A stretch of 64,000 nucleotides of DNA from assembly GCF_013114825.1 (NCBI RefSeq), contig NZ_JAAVLX010000009.1, positions 124,001-188,000 of the forward strand, written 5' to 3'. Of the stretch, positions 49,648 through 59,059 are shown one piece after another. Position 1 is the first letter of the stretch, and each line of letters begins with the position of its first letter. The DNA is from Bradyrhizobium australiense. Its GTDB lineage: Bacteria; Pseudomonadota; Alphaproteobacteria; Rhizobiales; Xanthobacteraceae. Made by a program: the position numbers and the translations under genes. The notes under the pieces are model-generated. The model was not told the origin of the DNA. It worked only from the letters and a program-made list of their open reading frames with translations, and searched no databases.

Positions 49648-50046
49648 TTACGCCTTGGGCACGAAGGCGGTGACTTCGATTTCGACCTTGGCCCTGACGT
49701 CGACCAGCCCGTCGATGTAGAGCAGCGTTGATGGCGGGAAATTGCGCCCGAGTGTTTCCTTCCAGGCTGCACCGATTCCGGGACCTGCGGCCTCGTACTC
49801 GCTGCGGCTGGTCAGGTACCAGGTCAGGCGAACGATGTGCTCGGGACCGGCGCCTGCTTCCCCAAGCAGCTTGACGATACGCTTCAGCGCGGTGCCGACC
49901 TGGGCGGCCATATCGGGGGCATAATCGCCCTTCTCGTCGCCGCCGGTCTGGCCGGCCAGCACGATCCATCTGCCGGGGGCGTCGAATTCGACGCCATGTG
50001 AGAAGCCGCGGGGTTTCGACCATTCGGCCGGTTGCAAGATACGCAT
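49648..50046 (-). CDS. RidA family protein (atypical subgroup)
   Basis: 132 residues, one YjgF/RidA domain: RGFSHGVEFDAPGRWIVLAG, QVGTALKRIVKLLGEAG, and the closing VKVEIEVTAFV-like strand (AKVEIEVTAFV). The arginine that lets RidA deaminate 2-aminoacrylate is missing; the region reads FPPSTLLYIDGLV. It therefore belongs to a Rid subgroup whose reaction is not settled. Good ribosome-binding site (AGGAGGAGG). Confidence 0.82.
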   Translation of the reverse strand: MRILQPAEWSKPRGFSHGVEFDAPGRWIVLAGQTGGDEKGDYAPDMAAQVGTALKRIVKLLGEAGAGPEHIVRLTWYLTSRSEYEAAGPGIGAAWKETLGRNFPPSTLLYIDGLVDVRAKVEIEVTAFVPKA

Positions 50047-50059
50047 GTTTCCTCCTCCT

Positions 50060-50161
50060 GTCGTTCCGGGATGCTCCGAACGTCCAAACCTCAGATGCGC
50101 AATTGCGCATCGGGGAATCTGAAGATTCCGGATTCGATGCTTCGCATCGCTCCGGAATGAC
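50060..50161. repeat. Palindromic intergenic repeat
   Basis: GTCGTTCCGGG ... CCGGAATGACG outer ends, with inner GATGCGCAATTGCGCATC, GAATCTGAAGATTC and GATGCTTCGCATC palindromes. Same family as 1722-1802 and 62841-62914. Confidence 0.7.
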
Positions 50162-50293
50162 GAAAGTGCTTAGCACTGAACCGCCGACCACTCCCACAGC
50201 GAACGCGTGCATCGCTGCCCCCGCGCATTTGCGCGTTGCAAATCGTGGCGCGCTCGCCGATACCGGCCTGCCCTCAACCGATCTCCCCCGCGA

Positions 50294-51172
50294 ATGGACC
50301 GGACACAATCCAAAACCCTGGCCGCAATGTGGATGGCCGGCTGGCTGACCCTGATGCTGATCATCGCGATCGCCGGACGCGAAGCGGCGCGCGAGATCAA
50401 CGTGTTCCAGCTCATGGAGATGCGTTCGATCCTCGGTTTCCTGATGCTGTACCCGATGATCCGCGCCAGGGGCGGATTTGGCGCGATGAAGACGAAACGC
50501 CTGCCGCAGCACGTTGCACGCAACCTCATTCATTATGGCGCGCAGCTCGGCTGGTTCTTTGCGCTGACGCTGATCCCGATCGGCCAGGTGGTGGCGATCG
50601 AATTCACCATGCCGATCTGGACCGCGATCCTGGCCGCCACGTTTCTGGGCGAGCGCATGACATCCTGGAAGATCACCGCCATCGTGCTCGGTGTAGTCGG
50701 CGTCGTCGTGATCGTTCGCCCGGCTGCCAGTGAGATCAATCCGGGGCAGTTGATCGCGCTGGCCGCCGCGGTCGGGTTCGGCGTTTCGGTGGCGATGGTC
50801 AAGTCGCTGACCCGGACCGAGCAGACGCTATTGATCCTGTTCTGGATGCTGGTGATACAGTCGGCGGCCGGTTTCTTCCCCGCGCTCTACGTCTGGACAT
50901 GGCCACCGCCCCATCTCTGGGGCTGGGTCGTGGTGATCGCGTTTTGCGGCACGTTTTCCCACTACTGCATGGCGCGCGCGATGCTGCATGCGGATGCCAC
51001 GGTGGTGATCCCGATGGATTTTCTGCGGGTCCCCCTAAGCGCCGCAGCCGGCTGGCTGATCTATTCGGAACGGCTGGATGCCTTCACCGTGCTCGGCGCG
51101 GCGCTCATCCTCACCGGCAATCTGTTGAACCTGAAACCGAATCCTTCGCCACCTGCGCGCGTGCAAGGCTGA
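50294..51172 (+). CDS. DMT superfamily transporter (EamA family)
   Basis: 292 residues with about ten hydrophobic helices in two EamA halves (FTMPIWTAILAATFLGERMT at about 105-124 is the first half end; VPLSAAAGWLIYSERLDAFT the second). A typical inner-membrane exporter of metabolites; substrate unknown. The start MDRTQSKTLAAMWMAGW at 50294 is preferred, since upstream in-frame sequence is low quality. Confidence 0.82.
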   Translation: MDRTQSKTLAAMWMAGWLTLMLIIAIAGREAAREINVFQLMEMRSILGFLMLYPMIRARGGFGAMKTKRLPQHVARNLIHYGAQLGWFFALTLIPIGQVVAIEFTMPIWTAILAATFLGERMTSWKITAIVLGVVGVVVIVRPAASEINPGQLIALAAAVGFGVSVAMVKSLTRTEQTLLILFWMLVIQSAAGFFPALYVWTWPPPHLWGWVVVIAFCGTFSHYCMARAMLHADATVVIPMDFLRVPLSAAAGWLIYSERLDAFTVLGAALILTGNLLNLKPNPSPPARVQG

Positions 51173-51347
51173 AGTTTATTTCCCGGGCTGTGATCTAGAT
51201 CACGTCAGAACGCGTGTCGCGTCGGTAACGGATGCTTCCGGATTTGGCTGTTCGCCTGCTTTTTTGTGGTGCGAAGCGGGCGATTCTTTGTAATGTCCGG
51301 CCCGCGTTACAGCCAAAGCCTTTGTTGATTCTGCAGGGGGATTTCCA

Positions 51348-52775
51348 ATGCGTTACCAAACCCTCATTTTGTCCATCATATGCATGGTCTTTACGGCCGG
51401 CGCCGCTCAAGCCGAGAAGCGCGTTGCCTTCGTCGTCGGTAACGGCGCCTACAAGAACGTCGCGCCGCTGCCGAACCCGTCGGTCGATGCCAAGGCGATG
51501 GCTGCTGCGCTCCGCAATGTCGGATTCGAGGTGGTCGAGGGTTCCAATCTCACGCGCGACAAGATGACCGAGCGGCTGCTCGATTTCGGCAAGAAGGCGC
51601 AAGGCGCCGATGTTGCGCTGTTCTTCTACGCCGGCCACGGCATCGCGATCTCCGGCACCAACTATTTGCTGCCGATCGACGCCGACATCAAATCCGAAAT
51701 GGACGTCAAGCTCGGCGCCGCAATCAACATCGATCTCACGCTCGAGCAGACCATGGGCGATGCCAAGGTCAAGCTGGTGTTCCTCGACGCCTGCCGCGAC
51801 AATCCGTTCGCGGCCAAGATCAAGTCGAACTCGGCGACCCGCAGCGTCAACGTGCAAACGGGCCTCGCCGAAATGAAGTCCGGCGAGGGCACGCTGATCG
51901 CGTTCGCGACCGGCCCAGGCCAGACCGCGCTCGACGGCCAGGAAGGCTCCAACAGCCCGTTCACCCGCGCGCTGCTCGCCAATCTCACCCAGCCCGGCGT
52001 CGAGATCCAGCAGGCGATGACCAAAGTCCGCGCCCAGGTCAACGAGGAGACCAACAAGGGGCAGCTCCCCTGGGGGCACACCAATCTGATCGGTTCGGTC
52101 TATCTGAACGGCGCGCCCGCGCCGGGTGCCGTGGCTGCGGCAGCGCCGGCGGCGACGGCTTCGAAAGCGTCGGACGTGGAATTGGAGTTCTGGCGCTCGA
52201 TCAAGGATTCCAACAAGCCCGAAGAACTCAACGCTTATCTGACCAATTATCCTAACGGTCAGTTCCGCTCGCTGGCCCTGTCGCGGATTGCGTCGCTGGA
52301 GAGCGGTGCAAAGGATGCAACCGCTACCCGCAACCTGAGCACGGGCATCGATCCCGCGACCTTCAAGGAAGAAGCGAACCAGACCACCGAGGACCAGATC
52401 GGCCTCGACAAGGGCCAGCGCCGCGACGTGCAGCGCCGCCTGACCGGGCTCGGCTTCGACACCAGGGTCACCGGTCAGTTCGACGCCCCGACCCGTGCCG
52501 TGATCACGCGCTGGCAGGCGGCGCGCGGCTATCCCAAGAGCGGCTACCTCAACAAGCTGCAGCACAAGGCGCTGCTGACGGAGATCGTGGCGGCCGCACC
52601 GACGGCGAGTTCCGATGAGGAGCGCCCCACTCCCAAGCGCCGCGCCCCCAGCACCGTTCAGGCGCAACCTCAGCCGCAGCAGCCCTCGCCGCAGCGCCAG
52701 TACAGCAATCCCGGCCCTGATCCGGCCGGCGCCGGACGCTTCATCGGCGGTGTCGTCGGCGGCATGCTGCGCTAA
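51348..52775 (+). CDS. Secreted caspase-family (C14) protein with peptidoglycan-binding domain
   Basis: 475 residues. The signal peptide is about 1-22 (ending GAAQAE). A caspase-like domain (about 24-255) has the catalytic dyad His97 in FYAGHG and Cys149 in LDACRDNPF, and the opening RVAFVVGNGAYKN. A linker with a TPR-like segment (EFWRSIKDSNKPEELNAYL) leads to a PG_binding_1-type domain (about 345-405, GQRRDVQRRLTGLGFDTRV). The C-terminus is Pro/Gln-rich and ends GGVVGGMLR. An exported bacterial orthocaspase; substrate unknown, arginine or lysine specificity usual for the group. Confidence 0.85.
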   Translation: MRYQTLILSIICMVFTAGAAQAEKRVAFVVGNGAYKNVAPLPNPSVDAKAMAAALRNVGFEVVEGSNLTRDKMTERLLDFGKKAQGADVALFFYAGHGIAISGTNYLLPIDADIKSEMDVKLGAAINIDLTLEQTMGDAKVKLVFLDACRDNPFAAKIKSNSATRSVNVQTGLAEMKSGEGTLIAFATGPGQTALDGQEGSNSPFTRALLANLTQPGVEIQQAMTKVRAQVNEETNKGQLPWGHTNLIGSVYLNGAPAPGAVAAAAPAATASKASDVELEFWRSIKDSNKPEELNAYLTNYPNGQFRSLALSRIASLESGAKDATATRNLSTGIDPATFKEEANQTTEDQIGLDKGQRRDVQRRLTGLGFDTRVTGQFDAPTRAVITRWQAARGYPKSGYLNKLQHKALLTEIVAAAPTASSDEERPTPKRRAPSTVQAQPQPQQPSPQRQYSNPGPDPAGAGRFIGGVVGGMLR

Positions 52776-52795
52776 CGGCGAGCGATCCATCTGCC

Positions 52796-52827
52796 AAAAA
52801 GGCCCGGGATGGTCCCGGGCCTTTTTT
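52796..52827. terminator. Bidirectional rho-independent terminator
   Basis: AAAAA-GGCCCGGGA-TGG-TCCCGGGCC-TTTTTT, a 9-bp perfect stem with A and T runs on both sides, between convergent genes. Confidence 0.93.
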
Positions 52828-52847
52828 CAATACAGCTTGGCGGCGTG

Positions 52848-53087
52848 CTACTTGCCCGCGGCTTTTCGCAGCGCCTCGTTGATGCGATCCTGCCAACCCG
52901 GACCGCCTTCTTGAAACCATTCCAGCACGTCGTGGTCGATGCGCAGCGTGACCTGCTCGCGAACGCCGGGAACAGCGGTTTGTTTGGGTGGCGTTTGCGC
53001 CACCTTGGCGGTGGCGCGCTTGAATGCGGCCTCGGCCTCGGTGCGCGCATCGTTCAGGGTTCTCGGCCGCCGCGGCTGGTCCGCCAT
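52848..53087 (-). CDS. BrnA-type antitoxin, no toxin partner seen
   Basis: 79 residues. The C-terminal half, VTLRIDHDVLEWFQEGGPGW, then QDRINEALRKAAG, is the BrnA ribbon-helix-helix-like pattern. BrnA neutralises the RNase BrnT and represses its operon. No brnT is upstream; instead cysK ends two bases before this start. Either an orphan antitoxin-like regulator or a remnant. Confidence 0.72.
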   Translation of the reverse strand: MADQPRRPRTLNDARTEAEAAFKRATAKVAQTPPKQTAVPGVREQVTLRIDHDVLEWFQEGGPGWQDRINEALRKAAGK

Positions 53088-53089
53088 CG

Positions 53090-54067
<978 letters not shown>

Positions 54068-54264
54068 CTCGACACTCCCAATGCGAACATGTGCGGGGAA
54101 AGGCGCTCTCCCTACTTAGGAGGCGGCCACATCGATGCGCAAGCCGGAATTGCTTGAACGAAGAGTTCGCTGCATTGCAAAATAAGAACGTCGCCAAATA
54201 TCGCGAAATCAACGCATTTGTGTTGCGACTTCGTCAAAGATTTCTGTTTATACTTTGGTCGTGA

Positions 54265-54281
54265 CTGAGCCTGAGGCTCAG
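54265..54281. promoter_or_regulatory. Inverted repeat just upstream of the zinc-ribbon gene
   Basis: CTGAGCC-TGA-GGCTCAG, seven-base perfect arms, a few bases after a TATACT (-10-like, 54249-54254) and about 8 bases before the AGGAGG ribosome-binding site. It could be an operator or a 5' UTR stem. Confidence 0.35.
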
Positions 54282-54298
54282 ATCGCCAGGAGGTCACG

Positions 54299-54514
54299 AT
54301 GCCAGCTTTTGCTGAACTCCGGTCGACCGTACCATTAGGGCCCGATCCGCGTGGGTGTGATTTGCCGACGTGCCCTGTGTGCGCCGACACCATGGTCGCG
54401 GCGGAAGCTTCAGCTTACCTCAACGACAACGTGATCAGCTATCTCTGGACCTGTGACACCTGCGGTTACGGTTTCGTGACCAAGCATTCGGTCAAGAGGT
54501 TCGCCTGTAATTGA
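54299..54514 (+). CDS. Small zinc-ribbon-like protein
   Basis: 71 residues with two CxxC pairs, TCPVCADTM (about 24-32) and WTCDTCGYGF (about 50-59), giving a four-cysteine zinc ribbon. A strong ribosome-binding site (AGGAGG) precedes the ATG. It ends three bases before the convergent tgt stop. Small proteins of this type are common in Bradyrhizobium; function unknown. Confidence 0.72.
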   Translation: MPAFAELRSTVPLGPDPRGCDLPTCPVCADTMVAAEASAYLNDNVISYLWTCDTCGYGFVTKHSVKRFACN

Positions 54515-54517
54515 GAT

Positions 54518-55651
54518 TTATCTCGGAGCAATATCACCGCGCGCCCAACCGGCGCGCGTTTGTTTTTGGAACGTCTCGAACGTGCCGGCGGTGATCGCGT
54601 CGCGCATGCCGCGCATCAGATGCTGGTAATAGGCGATATTGATCTCCGACAGCAGCATCGCGCCGAGCGTCTCTCCGGAGCGGACCAGATGATGCAGATA
54701 GGCGCGCGAGATGTTGCGCGCCGACGGCCATTCGCTTTCTTCGTCGAGCGGCCGCGGATCGTCGGCATGGCGGGCGTTGCGCAGATTGATCTGGCCGAAG
54801 CGGGTGAACGCCATGCCGTGACGCCCGTTCCTTGTCGGCATCACGCAATCGAACATGTCGATGCCGCGCGTCACCGCCTCCAGCAAATCCTCCGGCGTGC
54901 CGACGCCCATGAGGTAGCGCGGCCGATCGGCAGGCAACGCCGGCGCCGTTTCCTCAATCATCGCCAGCATCACCGCCTGCGGCTCGCCGACCGCAAGCCC
55001 GCCGATCGCGTAACCGTGGAAGCCGATCTCGACCAGTTCGCGCGCGTTGATGTGGCGCATTTCGGCGATATCGCCGCCCTGCACGATGCCGAACAGCATG
55101 CAGCCTTCTGGCGCGCTCTCAAAGGCCCGCTTGCTGCGCTCAGCCCAGCGCAACGACAGCCGCATCGCACGTTCGATGTCGTCGCGCCCTGCCGGCAGCC
55201 GCACGCACTCGTCCATCTGCATCGCAATGTCGGAGCCGAGCAGCCGCTGCACCTCGATCGAACGCTCCGGCGACAGCTCGACCTTGGCGCCATCGATATG
55301 CGAGCGAAACGTCACGGCGCGTTCGCTGACCTTGCGAAGGTCAGACAGCGACATCACCTGGAAGCCGCCGGAGTCGGTCAGCATCGGGCCGTTCCAGCCC
55401 GTGAAGCTCTGCAGGCCCCCGAGCGCCGCGATCCGCTCGGCGCCTGGCCGTAGCATCAGATGATAGGTGTTGCCGAGCACGATATCGGCGCCGGCGTCAC
55501 GGACCTCGCGCCAGTGCACGCCCTTCATCGCGCCGGCGGTGCCGCACGGCATGAAGGCAGGCGTTCGCACCACGCCGTGCGGCGTCGTCAGGTGCCCGGT
55601 GCGCGCAGCACCATCGGTGGCGAGCAAATCGAAATGATTGGGAAGACTCAT
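54518..55651 (-). CDS. tgt: Queuine tRNA-ribosyltransferase (Tgt), zinc site not conserved
   Basis: 377 residues, TIM barrel. It exchanges guanine 34 for the queuosine precursor preQ1 in GUN-anticodon tRNAs. Features: LTDSGGFQVMSL (about 89-100), GGLAVGEPQAVM, and DMFDCVMPTRNGRHG with the catalytic Asp. The usual zinc motif CxCxxC in PLDxxCxCxxC reads PLDEESEWPSARNISRAYLH, and the later His ligand is also not evident. Most substrate residues are intact, so activity is likely. queA is 6 kb away. The ATG at 55651 gives the normal length. Confidence 0.93.
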   Translation of the reverse strand: MSLPNHFDLLATDGAARTGHLTTPHGVVRTPAFMPCGTAGAMKGVHWREVRDAGADIVLGNTYHLMLRPGAERIAALGGLQSFTGWNGPMLTDSGGFQVMSLSDLRKVSERAVTFRSHIDGAKVELSPERSIEVQRLLGSDIAMQMDECVRLPAGRDDIERAMRLSLRWAERSKRAFESAPEGCMLFGIVQGGDIAEMRHINARELVEIGFHGYAIGGLAVGEPQAVMLAMIEETAPALPADRPRYLMGVGTPEDLLEAVTRGIDMFDCVMPTRNGRHGMAFTRFGQINLRNARHADDPRPLDEESEWPSARNISRAYLHHLVRSGETLGAMLLSEINIAYYQHLMRGMRDAITAGTFETFQKQTRAGWARGDIAPR

Positions 55652-55765
55652 GGCGCTGCTTATTGCGTGCCGGGAACGACCAATCAACCCGCCAGTGCGC
55701 GCTCTAAGCAGCCCACGGCCCCACGCCGGACACAATTGGGCCGCCCAGAGCGCTCAACTCCTCAC

Positions 55766-55795
55766 TTGTCAAACAAAACGATACCGTGTAGTTTT
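55766..55795 (+). promoter_or_regulatory. Promoter with TetR-type operator upstream of the patatin gene
   Basis: TTGTCA (55766-55771) followed by an imperfect 21-bp palindrome AAAACGATACCGTGTAGTTT(T) at 55775-55795. A closely similar site lies at 57989-58009. Together they bracket the patatin-TetR pair. Confidence 0.45.
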
Positions 55796-55872
55796 ATAAG
55801 TAGAGCCAGGACGGGACGCCGGCGGGCGATGAGGCCAGCGGCGGCAAGTGCGTGTACGGTGACTGACGGCGG

Positions 55873-57051
55873 ATGCCCTCCCCCTCTTTTCTGAATGAAT
55901 CAATCCTCTCCGACAGGCGGATCAGGAGGACAGGCTCACGCCTGCTCAGGTCAGCCGTGTTGCTGTGCAGCCTCGCGGCTGCCGCCTGCACGTCCCTGCC
56001 GCGGACGCCCTACAGCGCTGCGGATGCCTCTAGCTCCCGCGTGCTCGATATCGATGGCCTGCGGCGCTACACCGACGAACCCGTCACAAAATTCCGTTTC
56101 GAGAAAGACGACCTCTCCTCAACCAGGACCTATCTCGCGCTCTCTGGCGGCGGCGCCGATGGCGCCTATGGCGTGGGGGTGTTGAACGGCTGGACCGCGG
56201 CCGGCACCCGCCCGACCTTCTCGGTGGTCTCAGGCGTAAGCACCGGCGGCTTGATCGCCCCTTTTGCGTTTCTCGGGTCCCAGTACGACGATACGCTGAG
56301 GGAGGTCTACACCAGCGGCATAGCTTCGAGCCTGCTCCATGATCCCAGCATCATCCGCGTGCTGTTCGGATCCGGCCTGTTCGGCAATACGCAATTGCGC
56401 GAGCTGGTGGCCCGCTATGTCGGGCCGGAGATCCTGGCCGCCGTTGCACGCGAAAATGCCAAGGGCCGAAAATTGCTCGTGGTGACGACCGATCTCGACA
56501 CCCAACGCACGGTCGTTTGGGACATGGGGAAAATCGCAGCCGTCGGTTCGCCCGAGGCGCTGCGCCTGTTTCGCGACGTCATGGCGGCCTCCGCCAGCAT
56601 TCCCCTGGTATTCCCGCCCATCCTGATCGAAGCCGAGGGCCAGGGTCGGCGCTTTGAGGAGATGCATGTGGATGGCGGCGTGACCGCTCCGGTCCTGACG
56701 CTGCCGGATGCCCTGCTCTTCCAGGGGCGTCTGCCCGGAAACAGCCGGATGAACATCTACATCCTCGTCAACAAAAAGCTCGAACGAACGTTTGAGCTCG
56801 TGTCCAACAGCACGATCGATGTCGCCTCACGCAGCCTGTCGTCGATCACCCAGTCCCAGACGCGCTCGGTCATCTTCTCGACCTACGATTTCGCCAAACG
56901 CAATCGCTGGGGCTTCCATCTGTCCTATATTGAGCGCGACTATCCCGCGTCGCCCTCGGAGGGCTTCGACACCGCCTATATGTGCGCCCTTTATCAATAT
57001 GGGTATGAGAAGGCTGCGTCGGGCCGCGCCTGGACTTCGACGCTTCCGTGA
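55873..57051 (+). CDS. Patatin-like phospholipase lipoprotein
   Basis: 392 residues. N-terminal lipoprotein signal with lipobox LAAAAC (Cys39). The patatin domain has the oxyanion motif SGGGADGAYG (91-100), nucleophile Ser123 in GVSTG and the catalytic Asp in HVDGGV. A lipid acyl hydrolase anchored in the envelope. The operator-like palindrome upstream and the TetR gene 100 bases downstream suggest regulation by that protein, perhaps in response to a lipid-like or toxic ligand (inference). Confidence 0.85.
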   Translation: MPSPSFLNESILSDRRIRRTGSRLLRSAVLLCSLAAAACTSLPRTPYSAADASSSRVLDIDGLRRYTDEPVTKFRFEKDDLSSTRTYLALSGGGADGAYGVGVLNGWTAAGTRPTFSVVSGVSTGGLIAPFAFLGSQYDDTLREVYTSGIASSLLHDPSIIRVLFGSGLFGNTQLRELVARYVGPEILAAVARENAKGRKLLVVTTDLDTQRTVVWDMGKIAAVGSPEALRLFRDVMAASASIPLVFPPILIEAEGQGRRFEEMHVDGGVTAPVLTLPDALLFQGRLPGNSRMNIYILVNKKLERTFELVSNSTIDVASRSLSSITQSQTRSVIFSTYDFAKRNRWGFHLSYIERDYPASPSEGFDTAYMCALYQYGYEKAASGRAWTSTLP

Positions 57052-57151
57052 GCCGCGCAGGAGCGGAACGACTACCTGCTTGGACCGCTGCCGATATAGC
57101 CAATTCGGCCAGATTCGCGATGACGCCCCTCTTGCTGCGCGTTATAGAGCA

Positions 57152-57928
57152 ATGACTGATATCACGACCGCGCAGGAATCAACGGGCATGGGATTGACTG
57201 CGACCAAGGCCAGACCGGCAAGACGGGACGTCCCGAAGTCGCGCGGCGGCCGGCCGACGAAAAGCGCCGCCATCGAGCGCGATCAGCGGCTGATCGAAGT
57301 TGCCACCCGTCTGTTCTTGGACCGGGGCTACGATGCGACCTCGCTCGATGCGGTTGCGGAAGCAGCCCGGGTCAGCAAGCCCACCGTCTATTCGCGCTAC
57401 GGCGACAAGCGGGGGTTGTTTGCGGAGGTGCTGAGGCGCGAAATTGCGCGCTGGCTTGCTCCGCTTGCTGAAGCGGCGGAGCTACAGCTCACGCGTTCCT
57501 CGGATATTTCGGTTGAGCAGCGGCTGATAGAGGTCGGGCGTGAGATGCTGATGTTCACCTGCGGCCCCGATGCCGTCGCGTTCAGCCGCATGATGACGTC
57601 ACAGGCCATCAACTTCCCCGACATTGCCAAACTCGGCAGGGAAGAGGGCTGGTTGAAGGCCGTTTCCACGACCGCGCGCTTCTTTGATCATTTGGTCGCC
57701 CAGGGCGCGATGGACGTCGAGGATACCGGGGTCGCGGCTGAGGTCTTTCTCGACGTGGTCGTGGGTCACACGCACCGCATGGCGACGTTCGGAACGCCAC
57801 TGGAGATGAAGTCCGCCGAAAAACGCATGCGCTCGGCGATCAGGCTGTTCCTGGCCGGCGCGCTTGGGCCATCGAGCCGCGTTCAGTCCATCCCCAAGGG
57901 AACCGTTCGGCGGCGCCCTCCCCGCTGA
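57152..57928 (+). CDS. TetR/AcrR family transcriptional regulator
   Basis: 258 residues. A basic N-terminal extension (about 1-40) is followed by the TetR helix-turn-helix (ATRLFLDRGYDATSLDAVAE, VSKPTVYSRYGDKRGLFAEV; about 50-95) and an all-helical ligand domain of the AefR-like type. ATG 57152 chosen; 57188 also possible. Similar 21-bp palindromes upstream of the patatin gene and after this gene are candidate operators. It probably represses both transcripts until a ligand binds. Confidence 0.88.
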   Translation: MTDITTAQESTGMGLTATKARPARRDVPKSRGGRPTKSAAIERDQRLIEVATRLFLDRGYDATSLDAVAEAARVSKPTVYSRYGDKRGLFAEVLRREIARWLAPLAEAAELQLTRSSDISVEQRLIEVGREMLMFTCGPDAVAFSRMMTSQAINFPDIAKLGREEGWLKAVSTTARFFDHLVAQGAMDVEDTGVAAEVFLDVVVGHTHRMATFGTPLEMKSAEKRMRSAIRLFLAGALGPSSRVQSIPKGTVRRRPPR

Positions 57929-57977
57929 CAATTCCGTGAGAACGGCGTTTGCGTCGATACGGGCTAGAAACATTCCC

Positions 57978-58009
57978 TTGACCAAAACAGAACGATACGG
58001 TATGGTTTT
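57978..58009 (+). promoter_or_regulatory. Promoter with second TetR-type operator
   Basis: TTGACC (57978-57983), a 17-base spacer and TATGGT (58001-58006). The palindrome AGAACGATACGGTATGGTTT(T) at 57989-58009 covers the -10. It shares AACGATAC and GGTTTT or AGTTTT arms with the site at 55775. Downstream lies the broken PepSY gene. Confidence 0.45.
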
Positions 58010-58207
58010 GTTACAAGCGAAGTGCGGGTCCTGCTTTCACGGGTCCCGGCGGGACTCGCGCCGCTTTGTTCGCCGTAGACGGCGGTACAGCCCGTTTACG
58101 ACGCTCCGCGGCCGATCCGAATGCCTCCAAAAGGGTCGGCCGCGCGTTGTACGAGACGATCCGGCCCGTCCGCCGGCAGAGACAGCCTCAAGGATGGAGA
58201 TAGCAAC

Positions 58208-58806
58208 ATGCGCACGCCCTGTTGGAGGCAGTGGCTCGCTGCGGTCGTGATGGCGATTATTCTCCCTGCCCCGGTCTATGCCATCGCGTCGTCGTCCGGT
58301 GAGCCAGCCTCGCTCCGCAATGAGGCCGGCGATAGCGCCGTGTCCGATCAGCAGGCGGTCAGCCGCGAGCTCGCGCTTTTCCGCGGGTCGGCGGTCTCAC
58401 TGACGCAGGCGATGGCCATCGCCGAAGCCCTGCATGCCGTGCGACGACCGCCGATGTCAGCTTCGACGGCGCGCCGGATTCTCCGGTCTACCGGATAAAG
58501 ACCCTTCACAACGACCGCATCTGGCAACACGCCATCGATGCCGCGACCGGCAAGATCGTCGGCGGCGAAGCCGCCCTGCGCTTGCAGGAGTTCGATGCCG
58601 AGGACCGCAGCAACCTCGTTGCACTCAAAACGATCCGGCACCGTTTGGCAGATGCCGTTCGCGTCGCCGAGCACGCGGCGTCGCGCAAGGCAATCAGCGG
58701 CGCTCTGATCCGCGAACGCGGCCGGCTGAATTTCGCGATCATCGTCATGAGTGGCAACGACCTGAAGCAGGTGATCCTCGAGCCTCCTGACGCCCCAAAG
58801 CGGTGA
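58208..58806 (+). pseudogene. Frameshifted secreted PepSY-domain protein
   Basis: The first frame (58208-58498) has a signal peptide (MRTPCWRQWLAAVVMAIILP) and reads to AMAIAEALHA, then leaves the family frame near 58435-58445. The continuing frame reads VYRIKTLHNDRIWQHAIDAA and TGKIVGG, the PepSY signature, and runs to the stop at 58806. A one-base deletion or two-base insertion would explain it. A sequencing error is possible. PepSY proteins are exported and are thought to inhibit proteases. Confidence 0.7.
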
Positions 58807-58854
58807 TGACGGGGCTCGTCTGTACCCGTTGCAGCCCGGATGAGGCAAAAGCCG

Positions 58855-58884
58855 TTGACGGCGGCGCCAAGCTGCCGCATAAGT
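58855..58884 (+). promoter_or_regulatory. Sigma-70-type promoter of the asd leader
   Basis: TTGACG (58855-58860), an 18-base spacer and ATAAGT (58879-58884). The start would fall at or next to the leader ATG (58892). Same layout as the promoter at 287-316. Confidence 0.5.
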
Positions 58885-58891
58885 CCGCGCC

Positions 58892-58963
58892 ATGACGACT
58901 TCGACCAAAGCGACCGCGAAAACCAAAGCACCCTCCGGGGGCTCGGGAGCCGTGCGCGCGTAG
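58892..58963 (+). CDS. Threonine/lysine-rich leader peptide of a putative asd attenuator
   Basis: Twenty-three codons, MTTSTKATAKTKAPS onward, with five threonine and three lysine codons in the first twelve. There is no ribosome-binding site; the ATG falls at the predicted transcription start (leaderless). A strong terminator follows 25 bases after the stop and asd begins at 59060. GGGGGCT (58937-58943), inside the peptide gene, can pair with AGCCCC in the 5' arm of the terminator, giving an antiterminator. Threonine and lysine are end products of the Asd pathway, so the codon content fits a feedback attenuator. Confidence 0.6.
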   Translation: MTTSTKATAKTKAPSGGSGAVRA

Positions 58964-58988
58964 TCGAACGACCGCATCATCTAAACCG

Positions 58989-59020
58989 AAGCCCCGCCTG
59001 AAAAGGACCGGGGCTTTTTT
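58989..59020 (+). terminator. Attenuator/terminator before asd
   Basis: AAGCCCCG (58989-58996), a 12-base loop, CGGGGCTT (59009-59016) and TTTT. A strong rho-independent terminator located between the leader peptide and asd, 40 bases before the asd start. Confidence 0.85.
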
Positions 59021-59059
59021 ATTGCCCGCAAGCATATGCTTAAACCAGAGGACAGACCC

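Noticed and set aside
56792..57151. N-terminal extension of the TetR regulator overlapping the patatin gene
   Set aside because: The frame is only the shadow of the patatin coding sequence; the HTH starts about 50 residues after ATG 57152.
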